Below, one piece after another: positions 1 through 9,524 of a stretch of 64,000 bases of DNA. The translations under genes were made by a program, and so were the position numbers. Position 1 is the stretch's first letter. Each line of letters begins with the position of its first letter. The DNA comes from Granulicella sibirica (GTDB lineage Bacteria; Acidobacteriota; Terriglobia; Terriglobales; Acidobacteriaceae). Location: the NCBI RefSeq assembly GCF_004115155.1, contig NZ_RDSM01000002.1, forward strand, positions 806,001 through 870,000, written 5' to 3'. The notes beneath the pieces were generated by a model. The model ran no database searches, had not been told where the DNA came from, and saw only the letters and a program-made list of their open reading frames with translations.

Positions 1-1419
1 TGGTACGGGACGGCGGAGCAGAAGGCGAAGTATCTGCCGCGGATCGCATCGGGTGAGATTATTTCGGCTTATGCGCTTTCGGAGTCGACCTCGGGGTCGG
101 ATGCGGTGAGTGCGCGGTGCCGGGCGGTGCTGAGTGAGGATGGCTCGACCTACACGCTCAACGGCGAGAAGATGTGGATTACGAATGGCGGGATCGCGGA
201 TCTTTATACCGTCTTTGCGCGGTGTGCGGTGCCGGGGGAAGACAAGGAAAAGCTGACGGCGTTTCTGATCGAGCGGGGGACGTCGGGGTTTACGAATGGC
301 AATGAGGAGCACAAGCTGGGGATTCGCGGGTCGTCGACGACGCCGCTGATCCTGACGGACTGCGTGATTCCGGCGGGGAACCTGCTTGGCGAGGTCGGTA
401 AAGGGCACCACATTGCGTTCAACATTTTGAATGTCGGGCGGTACAAGCTGGGGAATGCGGCGGTGGGTGGGGCGCACCGGTCGCTCGATAACGGGATCAA
501 GTATGCGATCGACCGGAAGGCGTTCGGGAAGTCGATCTCCGAGTTTGGTCTGATCCAGGAGAAGATCGCGAACTCGGCGGTGGGGATCTTTGCGGGCGGG
601 GCGGTGTGCTACCGGACGGTGGGGCTGATCGACCAGGCGCTTGCGGGCGTGGATAAGAACGATACGAAGGCGATTCAGAAACAGATCGAGAGCTATGCGG
701 TGGAGTGCTCGATTGTGAAGGTGTGGGCGTCGGAGATGCTGGATTACGTGGTCGACGAGACGCTGCAGATCTTCGCGGGGTATGGGTATGTGGAGGAGTA
801 TCCGGCGGCGCGGGCTTATCGGGATGCGCGGATCAACCGTATCTTTGAAGGCACGAATGAGATCAATCGGCTGATCATTACGGGGTGGCTGATGAAGTCG
901 GCCATGACGGGCAAGCTGGCGTTGATGCCTGCGATCAAGAACCTGATGGACGAGGTGATGGCGGGGCCGATCGAGAAGGAAGAGCGCGAGGGGCCGTTGG
1001 CGGAGGAGTTCGACCTGCTTGCTTCGGCGAAGAAGACGGCGTTGTTCGCGGCTGGGGTTGCCACGCAGAAGTACATGCAGGCGATGGCGGACGAGCAGGA
1101 GGTGATGGGGGCGATCGCGGACATGATCATCGAGGTGTTCGCGATGGAGTCGACGCTGCTGCGGGCGCAGAAGATTGTGGACGGCAAGAAGCTGAAGAGT
1201 GAGATCCCCGTCGCGATGGCGAAGCTGTATGCGGCGAAGGCGATGGATGTGATCGAGCTTGCGGCGCGGAAGGTGGTTGCGGCGGCGGCCGAGGGGGATA
1301 TGCTGCGGACGCAGATGACGATTCTGCGCAGGCTGGCGAAGCATGATCCGGTGGATACGATCGCGTTGCGACGGCAGGTGGCGAAGCATGTAATCAATGC
1401 CGGGCGGTATACGCTTTAG
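1..1419 (+). CDS. Acyl-CoA dehydrogenase, 5' end cut by window
   Basis: The reading frame is open from base 1, so the N-terminal roughly 110-130 residues lie outside the window; 472 residues remain. It would oxidise acyl-CoA to enoyl-CoA with FAD in fatty-acid beta-oxidation. The middle-domain motif GEKMWITNG and the C-terminal YRDARINRIFEGTNEINR block are diagnostic; the Glu of IFEGT (residue 283 of the visible part) is the usual catalytic-base position. About 190 residues follow this motif, as in VLCAD/ACAD9-type enzymes with an extra C-terminal helical domain, rather than short-chain enzymes. The chain-length preference cannot be read from sequence. A GTG at 106 is internal, not the start. 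Confidence 0.93.
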   Translation, partial: WYGTAEQKAKYLPRIASGEIISAYALSESTSGSDAVSARCRAVLSEDGSTYTLNGEKMWITNGGIADLYTVFARCAVPGEDKEKLTAFLIERGTSGFTNGNEEHKLGIRGSSTTPLILTDCVIPAGNLLGEVGKGHHIAFNILNVGRYKLGNAAVGGAHRSLDNGIKYAIDRKAFGKSISEFGLIQEKIANSAVGIFAGGAVCYRTVGLIDQALAGVDKNDTKAIQKQIESYAVECSIVKVWASEMLDYVVDETLQIFAGYGYVEEYPAARAYRDARINRIFEGTNEINRLIITGWLMKSAMTGKLALMPAIKNLMDEVMAGPIEKEEREGPLAEEFDLLASAKKTALFAAGVATQKYMQAMADEQEVMGAIADMIIEVFAMESTLLRAQKIVDGKKLKSEIPVAMAKLYAAKAMDVIELAARKVVAAAAEGDMLRTQMTILRRLAKHDPVDTIALRRQVAKHVINAGRYTL

Positions 1420-1507
1420 CGCGGTTAAGCCTGAACCAAGGTTGCACCGTGCCAGGTGCTTTCCGGGTTGCCTTCTGTAGGACGCTCTGTAAGGATCAGG
1501 GGGTCCT

Positions 1508-4500
1508 ATGGCAAACCTGTCCGGCCCTTCGAGGTTCTCCCCAGCCTTCTTGCGGCTCTACTTCGTCTTCTTGCTGATGACGCTTCCGGCGTTGAGCCGC
1601 GCGCAGCGGGTGACGCTGCAAACGCGTGCGGTACAGGCGGGTGGCGAGTTTGTCGATGCCGGGGCGGCTCCGGCGTCGCAGCCAATGACGCTTACGGTGC
1701 GGCTTGCGATTCCGGCGGATCGCGCTGCTGCCCTGAAGCAGAGGCTTTTGGATCAGCAGGACAGTGCCTCGCCGGAGTATCGGCGGTGGTTGACGCCTAC
1801 TGAGTTTGGCGTGAGCTTTGGGGCAACGGATGCGCAATTGGCGGCGGCTACGGCGTGGCTGCAAAGCCAGTCGTTGACTGTGTCCGGGGCGTCGGCGGCT
1901 CGGACTACTCTAACGGTGACCGGGACGGCTGGCCAGGTGCAGGCGGCGTTCGCGGTGTCGCTGCGCCAGCTTCAGCGGGGGACGGGGACTTTCTTCGCCA
2001 ATGCGACGCAGCCTTCTCTTCCAGTCGATGCGGCTACTTTGATCGCTGGAGTTTCGGGGCTGGATGATGTGCCTTCGGCTGTTGGTTTTGGGAGCGACGC
2101 TTCAGCGGATCCCGTTGCGGCCATCGCGGGGGTGCTGGATGCGAATAGCTCGTCGATTCTGATTTTTGCTGGTACGGCTTGCAGTGCGGACATGGCGCAG
2201 GCTGATGTGGATACTTACACGGCGTTGCTGCGACAGGCCAATGCTCAGGGAGTAACGGTGCTTGCGGCGAATGGCTGTACTGCTTCGGGGCAGGGGTTTC
2301 CGGCTGGTTTATCGGAGGGGACCGGGGTCGCGCTTTCGGGCGGGACAGCTTTCATTGCGGGAACTTCGACGGAGACGAGGCCAGCCTGGCAGGTCGCTCC
2401 TGGATTGCCGGCGGACGGGTTCCGGTATGCTCCCGATCTTGCGGTCAACAGCCTCGATGCGTTTGCGAGGACGGTGACGACGCTGGTGCAGCAGGCAGGG
2501 ACGCGGCTCGGCAACATCAACGAAACGCTGTACCGGCTGGGACCTGTTCCGGGGCTGTACACGCAGGCGGATGGTGCCGCGGCGGGCACGTGGGAGACGG
2601 CGACCGGGCTTGGGCTGGTTGACCTGGCGAAGCTGCTGACGGTGTTTCCGCATGGGACGGGGCAGAGCTATACGTCGTTGACCTCGTCGGCTTACTCGGC
2701 GGTGCATGGGACGAGCATCACGCTGAGTTCGACCGTGACAACCGGGACGGGCGGCGCCACGCCGACGGGAACGGTGACGTTTGCGACCTCTGCCGGGGTA
2801 ACGCTTGGGTCATCGCCCCTGGTGAACGGAACGGCGAGTTATTCGACTGCTACGCTGCCGGGCGGCATGACGACCGTCGTGGCGAACTATTCGGGCGATG
2901 GAACCTATGCGACGTCGGTGAGCCCCTCGGCCGGGATCTTTGTGCAGCCGGAAGCCTCGGTGTTGTCGGCCGTGGTGAGCACGGGGAATGTCGTCGGTGG
3001 GATGTATACGGTCGCGGTCACGGATAGCGCGGGCTCCGGCGTGGGGGTGCCGGCGGGGACGATTACCGTGATCCTCTCGGGGACCTCGTCGAGCTATATG
3101 GGGACGCTGGCGCCGGCGGGGGCGAGCTCGTCGATGGCAACGATCTCGATTCCGGCAGCGACGGTGGGGACAGCGACATTGTCGATCAACTGCTCGGGCG
3201 ATGCGAGCTATAGCTGCGGGAATGTGCTGACGAAGACGGTGACGATCGGGAAGGCGACCCCGACGCTCGGGGTCTCCTATACGCCCGACCCGCCGGTGTC
3301 GGGGGCGTCGATCTCATTTACGGCCACGCTGGCGGCGGTTGGGACAGCTCCGGTACCGACGGGCAATGTGAGCTTCTTCGACGGGACCACGACGATCAAT
3401 GCGGGCAAGTTGGCGAACGGGACGGTGACGGTCTCGGGGACGGATATTACGGTGGCGACGCATAGCATCTCGGCCACGTATGACGGGGATGCGAACTATC
3501 TGTCGGTGTCGGAGACCGGAGCTACCTCGGCAGGGACGACGGCTACAACGACAGCGCTGACGAGCAGTTCGGCGATTGCGAATGGGACCAACATCACGTT
3601 TACCGCGGTGGTGGCACCGAGCGCGATAGCTTCGACGGCACCCACCGGCATGGTGAGCTTTTACGACGGGACAACGCTCCTTGGCACAGGTGTGTTGACT
3701 TCGAACATGGCCACCTATGCCACGGCAGCTCTCGATCAGACAACGACTCACACCATCACTGCCGTGTATTCGGGCGACACGCTGTACAAGGGGAGCACGT
3801 CTGCGGTGCTTGTGATCGCGAGTGGCTCGACCTCGTCGACGGCGGTGACGGGCACGCTTGCGGCCAGCATCCTTCCCGTCTCGGCGGCTTATAACAGCAC
3901 GGCTGTGGTGACTGCCGCGGTGACGATTCCATCTGGGAGCACGCTGCCTGCTGGGAGCATGGTCACAGCGCAAATCACGGGGCTGACAGGGACGTATAAG
4001 GGCGAGCTTGTGGCCTCGACGGCGACTACGGCAACAGCGGCGATCTCGGTTCCTGTCCCGATTCCCGGGATGTATTCGGTCGCGGTGAGCTGCGTAGCGA
4101 CGTCTGCGTTTGTCTGCAGCAATGCCCCAAGCGTTTCGTTGACCGCGAACAAAGGCGTAAGCGTGACCACTTTGGTGGAGGCTCCGCCGCTTGCGCTCGC
4201 GGGGCAGAGTATTACGCTGACCGCTACAGTTGCTGCTTCAACGGCAAGCACGCCGCTGACGGTCGCGGCTACGGGGATGGTGACGTTCTACGACGCGGGC
4301 GTGTCGATTGGTATGGGGACGCTCAGCGCCACGGGCGTGGCGACGCTTGCCACGACGGTTGGCACAGGCACGACTCACCTGTATACGGCGACGTATGCGG
4401 GGGATACTAACTACCTGACGAGCACGTCGACCGGGGTGAGTCTTACTCCTGCGGCGGTCGCTCCTACGATCGTCCTGTCTTCGAGCGCGGCTTCCACGCT

Positions 4501-5269
4501 GGCCGGGCTGAATGTGGTGTTGTCGGCGCAGGTGGTTGGGCCGGATGCGGCGGCAGCGATACCGACAGGGATGGTCAGCTTCTACGACACGTCGAGCGGG
4601 AGCCCGGTTCTGCTGGGGACGGCTGCGCTTGCGCCGAACGCTTCCGGCTCCGCGGCCGCTACGTTCTCCAGCAACGGTCTGGCGGATGGGACGCATACGA
4701 TCTACGCGATCTATTCGGGTGATGCCTCGTATCTCACGGTCACCTCGGCGATGATCACCGTAGCCGTTTCGGACTACAACGTGGGCTTTACGCCGCAGAC
4801 GCTCAGCTTGCTGCAGGGCGCTACGGGGTCGGTCACGGTGCCTGTGACGGCGGTGGGGACGTTCCAGGGTACGGTCTCATTTGCGTGCACGCCTCCGGCG
4901 GGTACGGAGACGACATGCAGCTTCAGTCCAGCGACGCTGAACGGTGTGGGACAGGCGACGCTGACGATCACGACGACAGCTCCGGCCGGCCCGGCGGCTA
5001 TGCGAGCGGTGGTTGGGACGTTCGTGGCAGTGCTGGTGTTCTTCGGGGTTCCGGGCAGGAAGCGCCGGAGGCTGGGGTCACTTCTGGTGCTGGCACTTGG
5101 GATTTGCCTGACATCTGGCCTTGGGTGCGGGGATGGGACAAAGGTGAATGCGGGCGCGGATGCGGGGAGCCCGCTTGGGACCACCTTCTTTGCGATCACC
5201 GCTGCTGGTACGGATGGCGGAAACACGGTGCGCCATACGTACCAGTTCCAGGTGACGATTCACGACTAG
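1508..5269 (+). CDS. Secreted Ig-repeat protein with pro-kumamolisin domain and degenerate S53 domain
   Basis: A 1253-residue exported protein. A signal peptide (about 1-32, ending SRAQ) is followed by a pro-kumamolisin activation domain (about 35-195, with SPEYRRWLTPTEFG). Residues 200-380 resemble a shortened sedolisin domain: SGGT, PAWQ, RYAPDLAVNS, LGNINETLY and ATGLGLVDL are recognisable. The SGTS nucleophile loop and the N-terminal Glu/Asp pair are not found, so peptidase activity is unlikely. About seven Ig-like repeats (roughly 387-1087) share endings of the YSGD/YDGD..Y type. The tail has a hydrophobic stretch with GRKRRR and a GLGCG segment, suggesting surface anchoring. Adhesion or matrix binding is an inference. 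Confidence 0.85.
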   Translation: MANLSGPSRFSPAFLRLYFVFLLMTLPALSRAQRVTLQTRAVQAGGEFVDAGAAPASQPMTLTVRLAIPADRAAALKQRLLDQQDSASPEYRRWLTPTEFGVSFGATDAQLAAATAWLQSQSLTVSGASAARTTLTVTGTAGQVQAAFAVSLRQLQRGTGTFFANATQPSLPVDAATLIAGVSGLDDVPSAVGFGSDASADPVAAIAGVLDANSSSILIFAGTACSADMAQADVDTYTALLRQANAQGVTVLAANGCTASGQGFPAGLSEGTGVALSGGTAFIAGTSTETRPAWQVAPGLPADGFRYAPDLAVNSLDAFARTVTTLVQQAGTRLGNINETLYRLGPVPGLYTQADGAAAGTWETATGLGLVDLAKLLTVFPHGTGQSYTSLTSSAYSAVHGTSITLSSTVTTGTGGATPTGTVTFATSAGVTLGSSPLVNGTASYSTATLPGGMTTVVANYSGDGTYATSVSPSAGIFVQPEASVLSAVVSTGNVVGGMYTVAVTDSAGSGVGVPAGTITVILSGTSSSYMGTLAPAGASSSMATISIPAATVGTATLSINCSGDASYSCGNVLTKTVTIGKATPTLGVSYTPDPPVSGASISFTATLAAVGTAPVPTGNVSFFDGTTTINAGKLANGTVTVSGTDITVATHSISATYDGDANYLSVSETGATSAGTTATTTALTSSSAIANGTNITFTAVVAPSAIASTAPTGMVSFYDGTTLLGTGVLTSNMATYATAALDQTTTHTITAVYSGDTLYKGSTSAVLVIASGSTSSTAVTGTLAASILPVSAAYNSTAVVTAAVTIPSGSTLPAGSMVTAQITGLTGTYKGELVASTATTATAAISVPVPIPGMYSVAVSCVATSAFVCSNAPSVSLTANKGVSVTTLVEAPPLALAGQSITLTATVAASTASTPLTVAATGMVTFYDAGVSIGMGTLSATGVATLATTVGTGTTHLYTATYAGDTNYLTSTSTGVSLTPAAVAPTIVLSSSAASTLAGLNVVLSAQVVGPDAAAAIPTGMVSFYDTSSGSPVLLGTAALAPNASGSAAATFSSNGLADGTHTIYAIYSGDASYLTVTSAMITVAVSDYNVGFTPQTLSLLQGATGSVTVPVTAVGTFQGTVSFACTPPAGTETTCSFSPATLNGVGQATLTITTTAPAGPAAMRAVVGTFVAVLVFFGVPGRKRRRLGSLLVLALGICLTSGLGCGDGTKVNAGADAGSPLGTTFFAITAAGTDGGNTVRHTYQFQVTIHD

Positions 5270-5279
5270 GGCGGGGCGT

Positions 5280-7526
5280 CTAGCTCGCTGGCTGAGGTTC
5301 CAACTCGGCAGGCTCTTCTTCCTGTGCGGCTGGCTTCTCCGCCTTCTTCGCGGAGTGTTTTACCTTCTGCTCAGCCTTCTTGTCAGCCTTCTTCGCCGCG
5401 ATCTTCGCGGGGATCTCGGTGATCTCCTCGGAGGCGAGAGCCATCAGATACTCCTGCGCGGAGAAGGGATGGTGGCCATTCTTCGTGGGGCGGGTGTAGA
5501 TCCCGTCCGGTTGGAGGATGCGGGCCTTGAGGTTGTCCTTGAGGTAGGCACCCAGAATCTCTTCGCGGAGGCGCTTGGCGAGGTGCTTGTCAAGGACGGG
5601 GAAGAGAACCTCGCAGCGCTCGTAGAGGTTGCGAGGCATCCAGTCGGCGCTGCCGCAGAAAATCTCGTCGTTGCCACCATTCTTGAAGGAGAAGATGCGG
5701 CTGTGCTCGAGGAAACGTCCGACAACGGACCTGACACGGATGGTCTCACTGAGACCTTTGACGCCGGGACGCAGAGAGCACATGCCGCGAATGATGAGAT
5801 CGATGGGTACGCCTGCCTGTGAGGCGGTGTACATCGCCTCGACGGTCTTGCGGTCGAGCAGGGCGTTCATCTTGGCGACGATGCCGCTTGGGCGACCGGC
5901 GCGGGCGTGCTCGGTCTCGCGGTGGATGAGGTCGATGACCTCGCCGGCCATGGTGAGGGGTGCGACGAGGAGAGGCTTGTAGGTCTGGCCGTCGGCCTCG
6001 GCGGTCAGGTAACGGAAGACAGACTGGACAGCCGCCGTGATTTCGGGATTTGAGGTCAGGAGGCTGATGTCCGTATAGAACCGCGCGGTGACCGGGTTGT
6101 AGTTGCCGGTGCCGAGGTGGGCGTAGCGCCGGGTCTTTCCATCGGGATCGCGGCGCACGAGAAGGGCGAGTTTGCAGTGCGTCTTGAGGCCGAAGATGCC
6201 GTGGAAGACGCCGACGCCGGCGTCCTCGAGATCGCGGGCCCAGCGAATATTCGAGGCCTCGTCGAAGCGGGCCATCAGCTCGATGACGACCGTCACATCC
6301 TTGCTCTGCGCGGCTTCGGTCAGGGCTCGGAACATGGGCGAGTCAGCGCTCGTGCGGTAGAGCGTCTGCTTCATCGAGACGACGGAGGGATCGACCGCTG
6401 CGGACTCGACGAAACCTTCTACCGTCTCGTAGCTGTCGAAGGGGTGGTGCAGCATGATGTCGTGCTGACGCAGCTCGTCGAAGATGTCCATGGACTTCTT
6501 GCTGAGTTTGAATTTCTTTGACTTGAAGACCGGGTACTTGAGCGAGGCACAGTTCGCGGCGCTGTAGAGGTTCATCAGGCGCGAAAGGTTGACCGGGCCT
6601 TCCATCTGGAAGACCTGCCAGGGATCGAGCTCGAAGTTGGTGCGCAGGCGCTCGATGATCTCGGGCATCGCGGTCGTTTCGATCTCGAGCCGGACGGCGT
6701 CGCCCTTGCGGCGGTTGTGCAACTCGGCGCGAACGCTTTCGAGAACCGAGCGCGACTCTTCTTCCTGCATATACAGATTGCTGTTGCGGGTAACGCGGAA
6801 AGCGGAGCTTCCCATGACCTCGTATCCCCGGAACATGCGAGCCACCTGGCTCTCGATCATCTCGTGAAGGAACATGAAGTCGAGGTGGCCATCGGTCGAG
6901 GGGAGAGCCACGACGCGCGGGAGCGAGCGCGGTACGGTGACGACGCCGAGCATCGTCATCGTGTTGCCTTTGCGCTTGTGACGGAGAAGAAGGGCGATGC
7001 AGAGCGCCTTGTTGAGAACACGGGGGAAGGGGTGCGACGGGTCGATCGTGACGGGCGTCAGGATCGGATCGACTTCATTCTCGTAGAACGATTCGGCATG
7101 CTCAAGCTGCGTTTCGTTGAGCTCGGACCAGCGGAGGAAACGGATCTTCTCGGCCTTGAGCGCGGGCAGGAGCTTTTCGTTCCAGCAGGCGTACTGGGCG
7201 GCGACGAAGTCCTGCAGCATGGCGGAGAGGAGATCGAGGCGCTCGGTGAGGGTCAGACCGCCTTCGTCGGGAGCCTGGGCCTCGTTGTGGCCCTCCTCGA
7301 TGCGCTGAAGCAGTGAGGCCACGCGGATCTCAACAAACTCGTCGAGATTGCTCGCGGTGATGGCCAGGAACTTGACGCGTTCGAGCAGGGGATTGGTCGC
7401 GTCCTGCGCCTCTTCGAGGACTCTCTGGTTGAAACGCAGCCACGACTCGTCGCGGCCAAAGAACAGGCTTGCCGGAACGCTTTTCTGGGGGACCTTCTTC
7501 GCGGGGGTCTGTCGTCTAGTCGTCAT
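5280..7526 (-). CDS. ppk1: Polyphosphate kinase PPK1
   Basis: A 748-residue PPK1, which reversibly transfers the ATP gamma-phosphate to polyphosphate. The N-terminal block FFGRDESWLRFNQRVLEEA, the FGLKTHCKL motif (His450) and YAHLGTGNYN (His470) match the conserved phosphohistidine regions of the family. The order N-domain, head, C1 and C2 is complete. It ends in a low-complexity tail of about 50 residues rich in Lys, Ala, Glu and Pro that goes beyond the usual C terminus. It is divergent from the sugar permease at 7689 and nearly abuts the convergent Ig-repeat gene (10 bases apart). Confidence 0.96.
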   Translation of the reverse strand: MTTRRQTPAKKVPQKSVPASLFFGRDESWLRFNQRVLEEAQDATNPLLERVKFLAITASNLDEFVEIRVASLLQRIEEGHNEAQAPDEGGLTLTERLDLLSAMLQDFVAAQYACWNEKLLPALKAEKIRFLRWSELNETQLEHAESFYENEVDPILTPVTIDPSHPFPRVLNKALCIALLLRHKRKGNTMTMLGVVTVPRSLPRVVALPSTDGHLDFMFLHEMIESQVARMFRGYEVMGSSAFRVTRNSNLYMQEEESRSVLESVRAELHNRRKGDAVRLEIETTAMPEIIERLRTNFELDPWQVFQMEGPVNLSRLMNLYSAANCASLKYPVFKSKKFKLSKKSMDIFDELRQHDIMLHHPFDSYETVEGFVESAAVDPSVVSMKQTLYRTSADSPMFRALTEAAQSKDVTVVIELMARFDEASNIRWARDLEDAGVGVFHGIFGLKTHCKLALLVRRDPDGKTRRYAHLGTGNYNPVTARFYTDISLLTSNPEITAAVQSVFRYLTAEADGQTYKPLLVAPLTMAGEVIDLIHRETEHARAGRPSGIVAKMNALLDRKTVEAMYTASQAGVPIDLIIRGMCSLRPGVKGLSETIRVRSVVGRFLEHSRIFSFKNGGNDEIFCGSADWMPRNLYERCEVLFPVLDKHLAKRLREEILGAYLKDNLKARILQPDGIYTRPTKNGHHPFSAQEYLMALASEEITEIPAKIAAKKADKKAEQKVKHSAKKAEKPAAQEEEPAELEPQPAS

Positions 7527-7688
7527 ATGGGTAGACAGAGACTACCTCAGCTATGTTAACGTCCCGGGACATCGTTAGGAGAAGAGCCTTCGAAACTGTT
7601 TCGGTGGATGGCGATAGCCTAACCATTCCACGGTGGTATAGGATCGTCACAATCTTAACGGCACGTAAAAGAGGGGCTTCTTCGACGT

Positions 7689-9017
7689 ATGGCAATCGCA
7701 AATCCGCAAGGAACAAGAATTTCCTCTTACACACCGAACGAAACAAACTACAGTGCGATGGCGATGGTCTCCACCTTGTTCTTCATGTGGGGATTCTGCA
7801 CTGTACTGAATGATGTGCTGATTCCGCACCTGCAAACGATCTTCGCGCTGAGCTACGTGCAGGCATCGCTGATCCAGCTTGCGTTCTTCAGTTCCTACTT
7901 TATCTTTGCGCAGCCTGCGGGCAAGTTGGTTGAGGTTGTGGGCTACCAGCGCAGCATGGTGATCGGGTTGATCACGATGGGCGTGGGCGCGCTGCTGTTT
8001 ATTCCGGCCGCAACGACCGTGACCTATGCCCTCTTTCTCGCCGCGCAGGTGGTTCTGGCCGCTGGTGTGACGGTGCTGCAGGTTGCGGCGAACCCATACG
8101 TCACCATCCTTGGGCCGCCCGAGACAGCCTCGAGCCGATTGAACCTGACGCAGGCGTTCAACACGCTTGGCGATACCGTCGCTCCCTGGTTTGGCAGCAT
8201 CCTTATCCTTGGCGGAACGGCAGCGGCCGTAAAGCATGCTGCTGCCGTCCACGGGGCGGAACTAACGCGCGCCCAGCAGGCGGCCAGCGTAAAGCTTCCT
8301 TATTACGTTCTGGCTGGCATTCTGATCCTGCTCGCGGTTGCGATTGCGCTCTATAAGTTTCCCCGGCTCGAAGTGACGAAAGACTTTCGTCCCGGCGAAC
8401 TGGGCGGCGGCAAGGGCGACAGCGTCTGGAACCATCCGCACCTTTACCTCGGTGCCATCGCGATCTTCATCTACGTTGGCGCTGAGGTTTCGATCGGCAG
8501 CTTCCTGGTGAAGTATCTTGCCGATCCCACGATTGCTGGCTTGAGCCTCGAGGCTGGAGCGAAGCTGGTGGCGTTCTATTGGGGCGGCATGATGGTCGGG
8601 CGGTTCATCGGTTCCGCGCTCATGCAGAAGATCTCAGCCCCAAAGCTGCTCGTGTTGAGCGGCGTTGGCGCGGCGGTGCTCGTTGGCTGCTCATTGTTTG
8701 GGACCGGGCAGTTCGCCGAGGTTACGATCCTGGCAGTCGGCTTGTTCAACTCAATCATGTTCCCCACGATCTTTACCCTGGCCGTCGCGGAGCTTGGTCC
8801 GCTGACCGGTCGCGGTTCAGGGCTCGTGGTGCAGGGCATCGTTGGCGGCGCCGTGATTCCTGTGTTCATGGGTTACTGCGCGGATCATTACGGCATCCAT
8901 CGGTCGCTTCTGCTTCCGTTCGTTTGCTACTTCTTCATCATCTTTTACGGCCTGCGCGGGTATCGCATCTCGCCATCGGAGCCGACGAGCCATCTCGAAG
9001 CGGTCCCGGGGAGCTAA
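7689..9017 (+). CDS. Sugar MFS transporter, FucP/GluP type
   Basis: A 442-residue permease with about 12 membrane segments, probably importing a hexose such as glucose, galactose or fucose with protons. The FucP/GluP family signature is clear: FFMWGFCTVLNDVLIPHL in helix 1, the QVAANPYVTILG stretch and SRLNLTQAFNTLGDTVAP near residues 130-165. An A/G-rich AGAGGGG precedes the ATG. It stands alone, divergent from ppk1 with a 162-base spacer. The exact sugar cannot be decided. Confidence 0.9.
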   Translation: MAIANPQGTRISSYTPNETNYSAMAMVSTLFFMWGFCTVLNDVLIPHLQTIFALSYVQASLIQLAFFSSYFIFAQPAGKLVEVVGYQRSMVIGLITMGVGALLFIPAATTVTYALFLAAQVVLAAGVTVLQVAANPYVTILGPPETASSRLNLTQAFNTLGDTVAPWFGSILILGGTAAAVKHAAAVHGAELTRAQQAASVKLPYYVLAGILILLAVAIALYKFPRLEVTKDFRPGELGGGKGDSVWNHPHLYLGAIAIFIYVGAEVSIGSFLVKYLADPTIAGLSLEAGAKLVAFYWGGMMVGRFIGSALMQKISAPKLLVLSGVGAAVLVGCSLFGTGQFAEVTILAVGLFNSIMFPTIFTLAVAELGPLTGRGSGLVVQGIVGGAVIPVFMGYCADHYGIHRSLLLPFVCYFFIIFYGLRGYRISPSEPTSHLEAVPGS

Positions 9018-9129
9018 GACAAGCCCGCAGTTGCCCGGCGATCACGAAATAACCGCCAGATACGCAAACAGTTTGACCGGTTTCGCGGATACCATGGAAG
9101 AACATCACTAAGTGATTGAGGAGAAACAC

Positions 9130-9456
9130 ATGCAGCTTCGTACTTTCGGCGGATTCGTTCTCGCTACGGCTATTACCTTCGGGCTTTCCGTTTCTGCCCA
9201 CGCCCAGACCGCCGGCCAGGACATGCACGCCGCCGGCCACGACACCAAGGACGCTGCAGTCGACACCGGCCACGCGACCAAGAAGGCAGCCGTGAAGACC
9301 GGCCACGGAACCAAGAAGGTCTATCACAAGACTGTTCATGGAACGAAGACCGTCGGCAAGGATGTCGGTCACGGAACCAAGGTCGGCGCTGAGAAGACCG
9401 CGCACGGCACCGAGAACCTTGGCGATAAGATCGCCGGCAAGCCGGCCATTCACTAA
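9130..9456 (+). CDS. Small exported protein of histidine-bearing 11-residue repeats
   Basis: A 108-residue protein with signal peptide MQLRTFGGFVLATAITFGLS...AHAQ. The ATG at 9130 is preferred over the GTG at 9112 because GAGGAGA at 9118-9124 is well spaced for it. The mature part is about six tandem 11-residue units of the form xTGHGTKxxxx: GHDTK, GHATK, GHGTK, VHGTK, GHGTK and AHGTE all fall in register. It is rich in Lys, His, Thr and Gly with no Cys. Eleven-residue periodicity recalls LEA-type or apolipoprotein-like helices. I recognise no named family. It ends just before a strong terminator, so it is monocistronic. Confidence 0.8.
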   Translation: MQLRTFGGFVLATAITFGLSVSAHAQTAGQDMHAAGHDTKDAAVDTGHATKKAAVKTGHGTKKVYHKTVHGTKTVGKDVGHGTKVGAEKTAHGTENLGDKIAGKPAIH

Positions 9457-9481
9457 GCTTTACTGGTCTCTGGAAGACGAG

Positions 9482-9519
9482 GTGGCCTCGACCCTTGCGG
9501 GTTGAGGCCACTTTTGTTT
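9482..9519 (+). terminator. Rho-independent terminator after the 11-mer repeat gene
   Basis: A 13-base-pair stem (GTGGCCTCGACCC at 9482-9494 with GGGTTGAGGCCAC at 9499-9511, one G-T pair), a TTGC loop, then TTTTGTTT. It ends the + strand gene and also separates it from the convergent gene at 9525. Confidence 0.9.
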
Positions 9520-9524
9520 GCGCG

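Noticed and set aside
816..1397. Minus-strand frame inside the acyl-CoA dehydrogenase
   Set aside because: Antisense shadow in a GC-rich gene; Ser/Ala/Ile-rich translation without motifs.
2650..4790. DNA tandem repeat array in the large secreted protein
   Set aside because: The repeats are conserved as protein (Ig-like) units of about 90 residues and are too diverged at DNA level to be a satellite or CRISPR.
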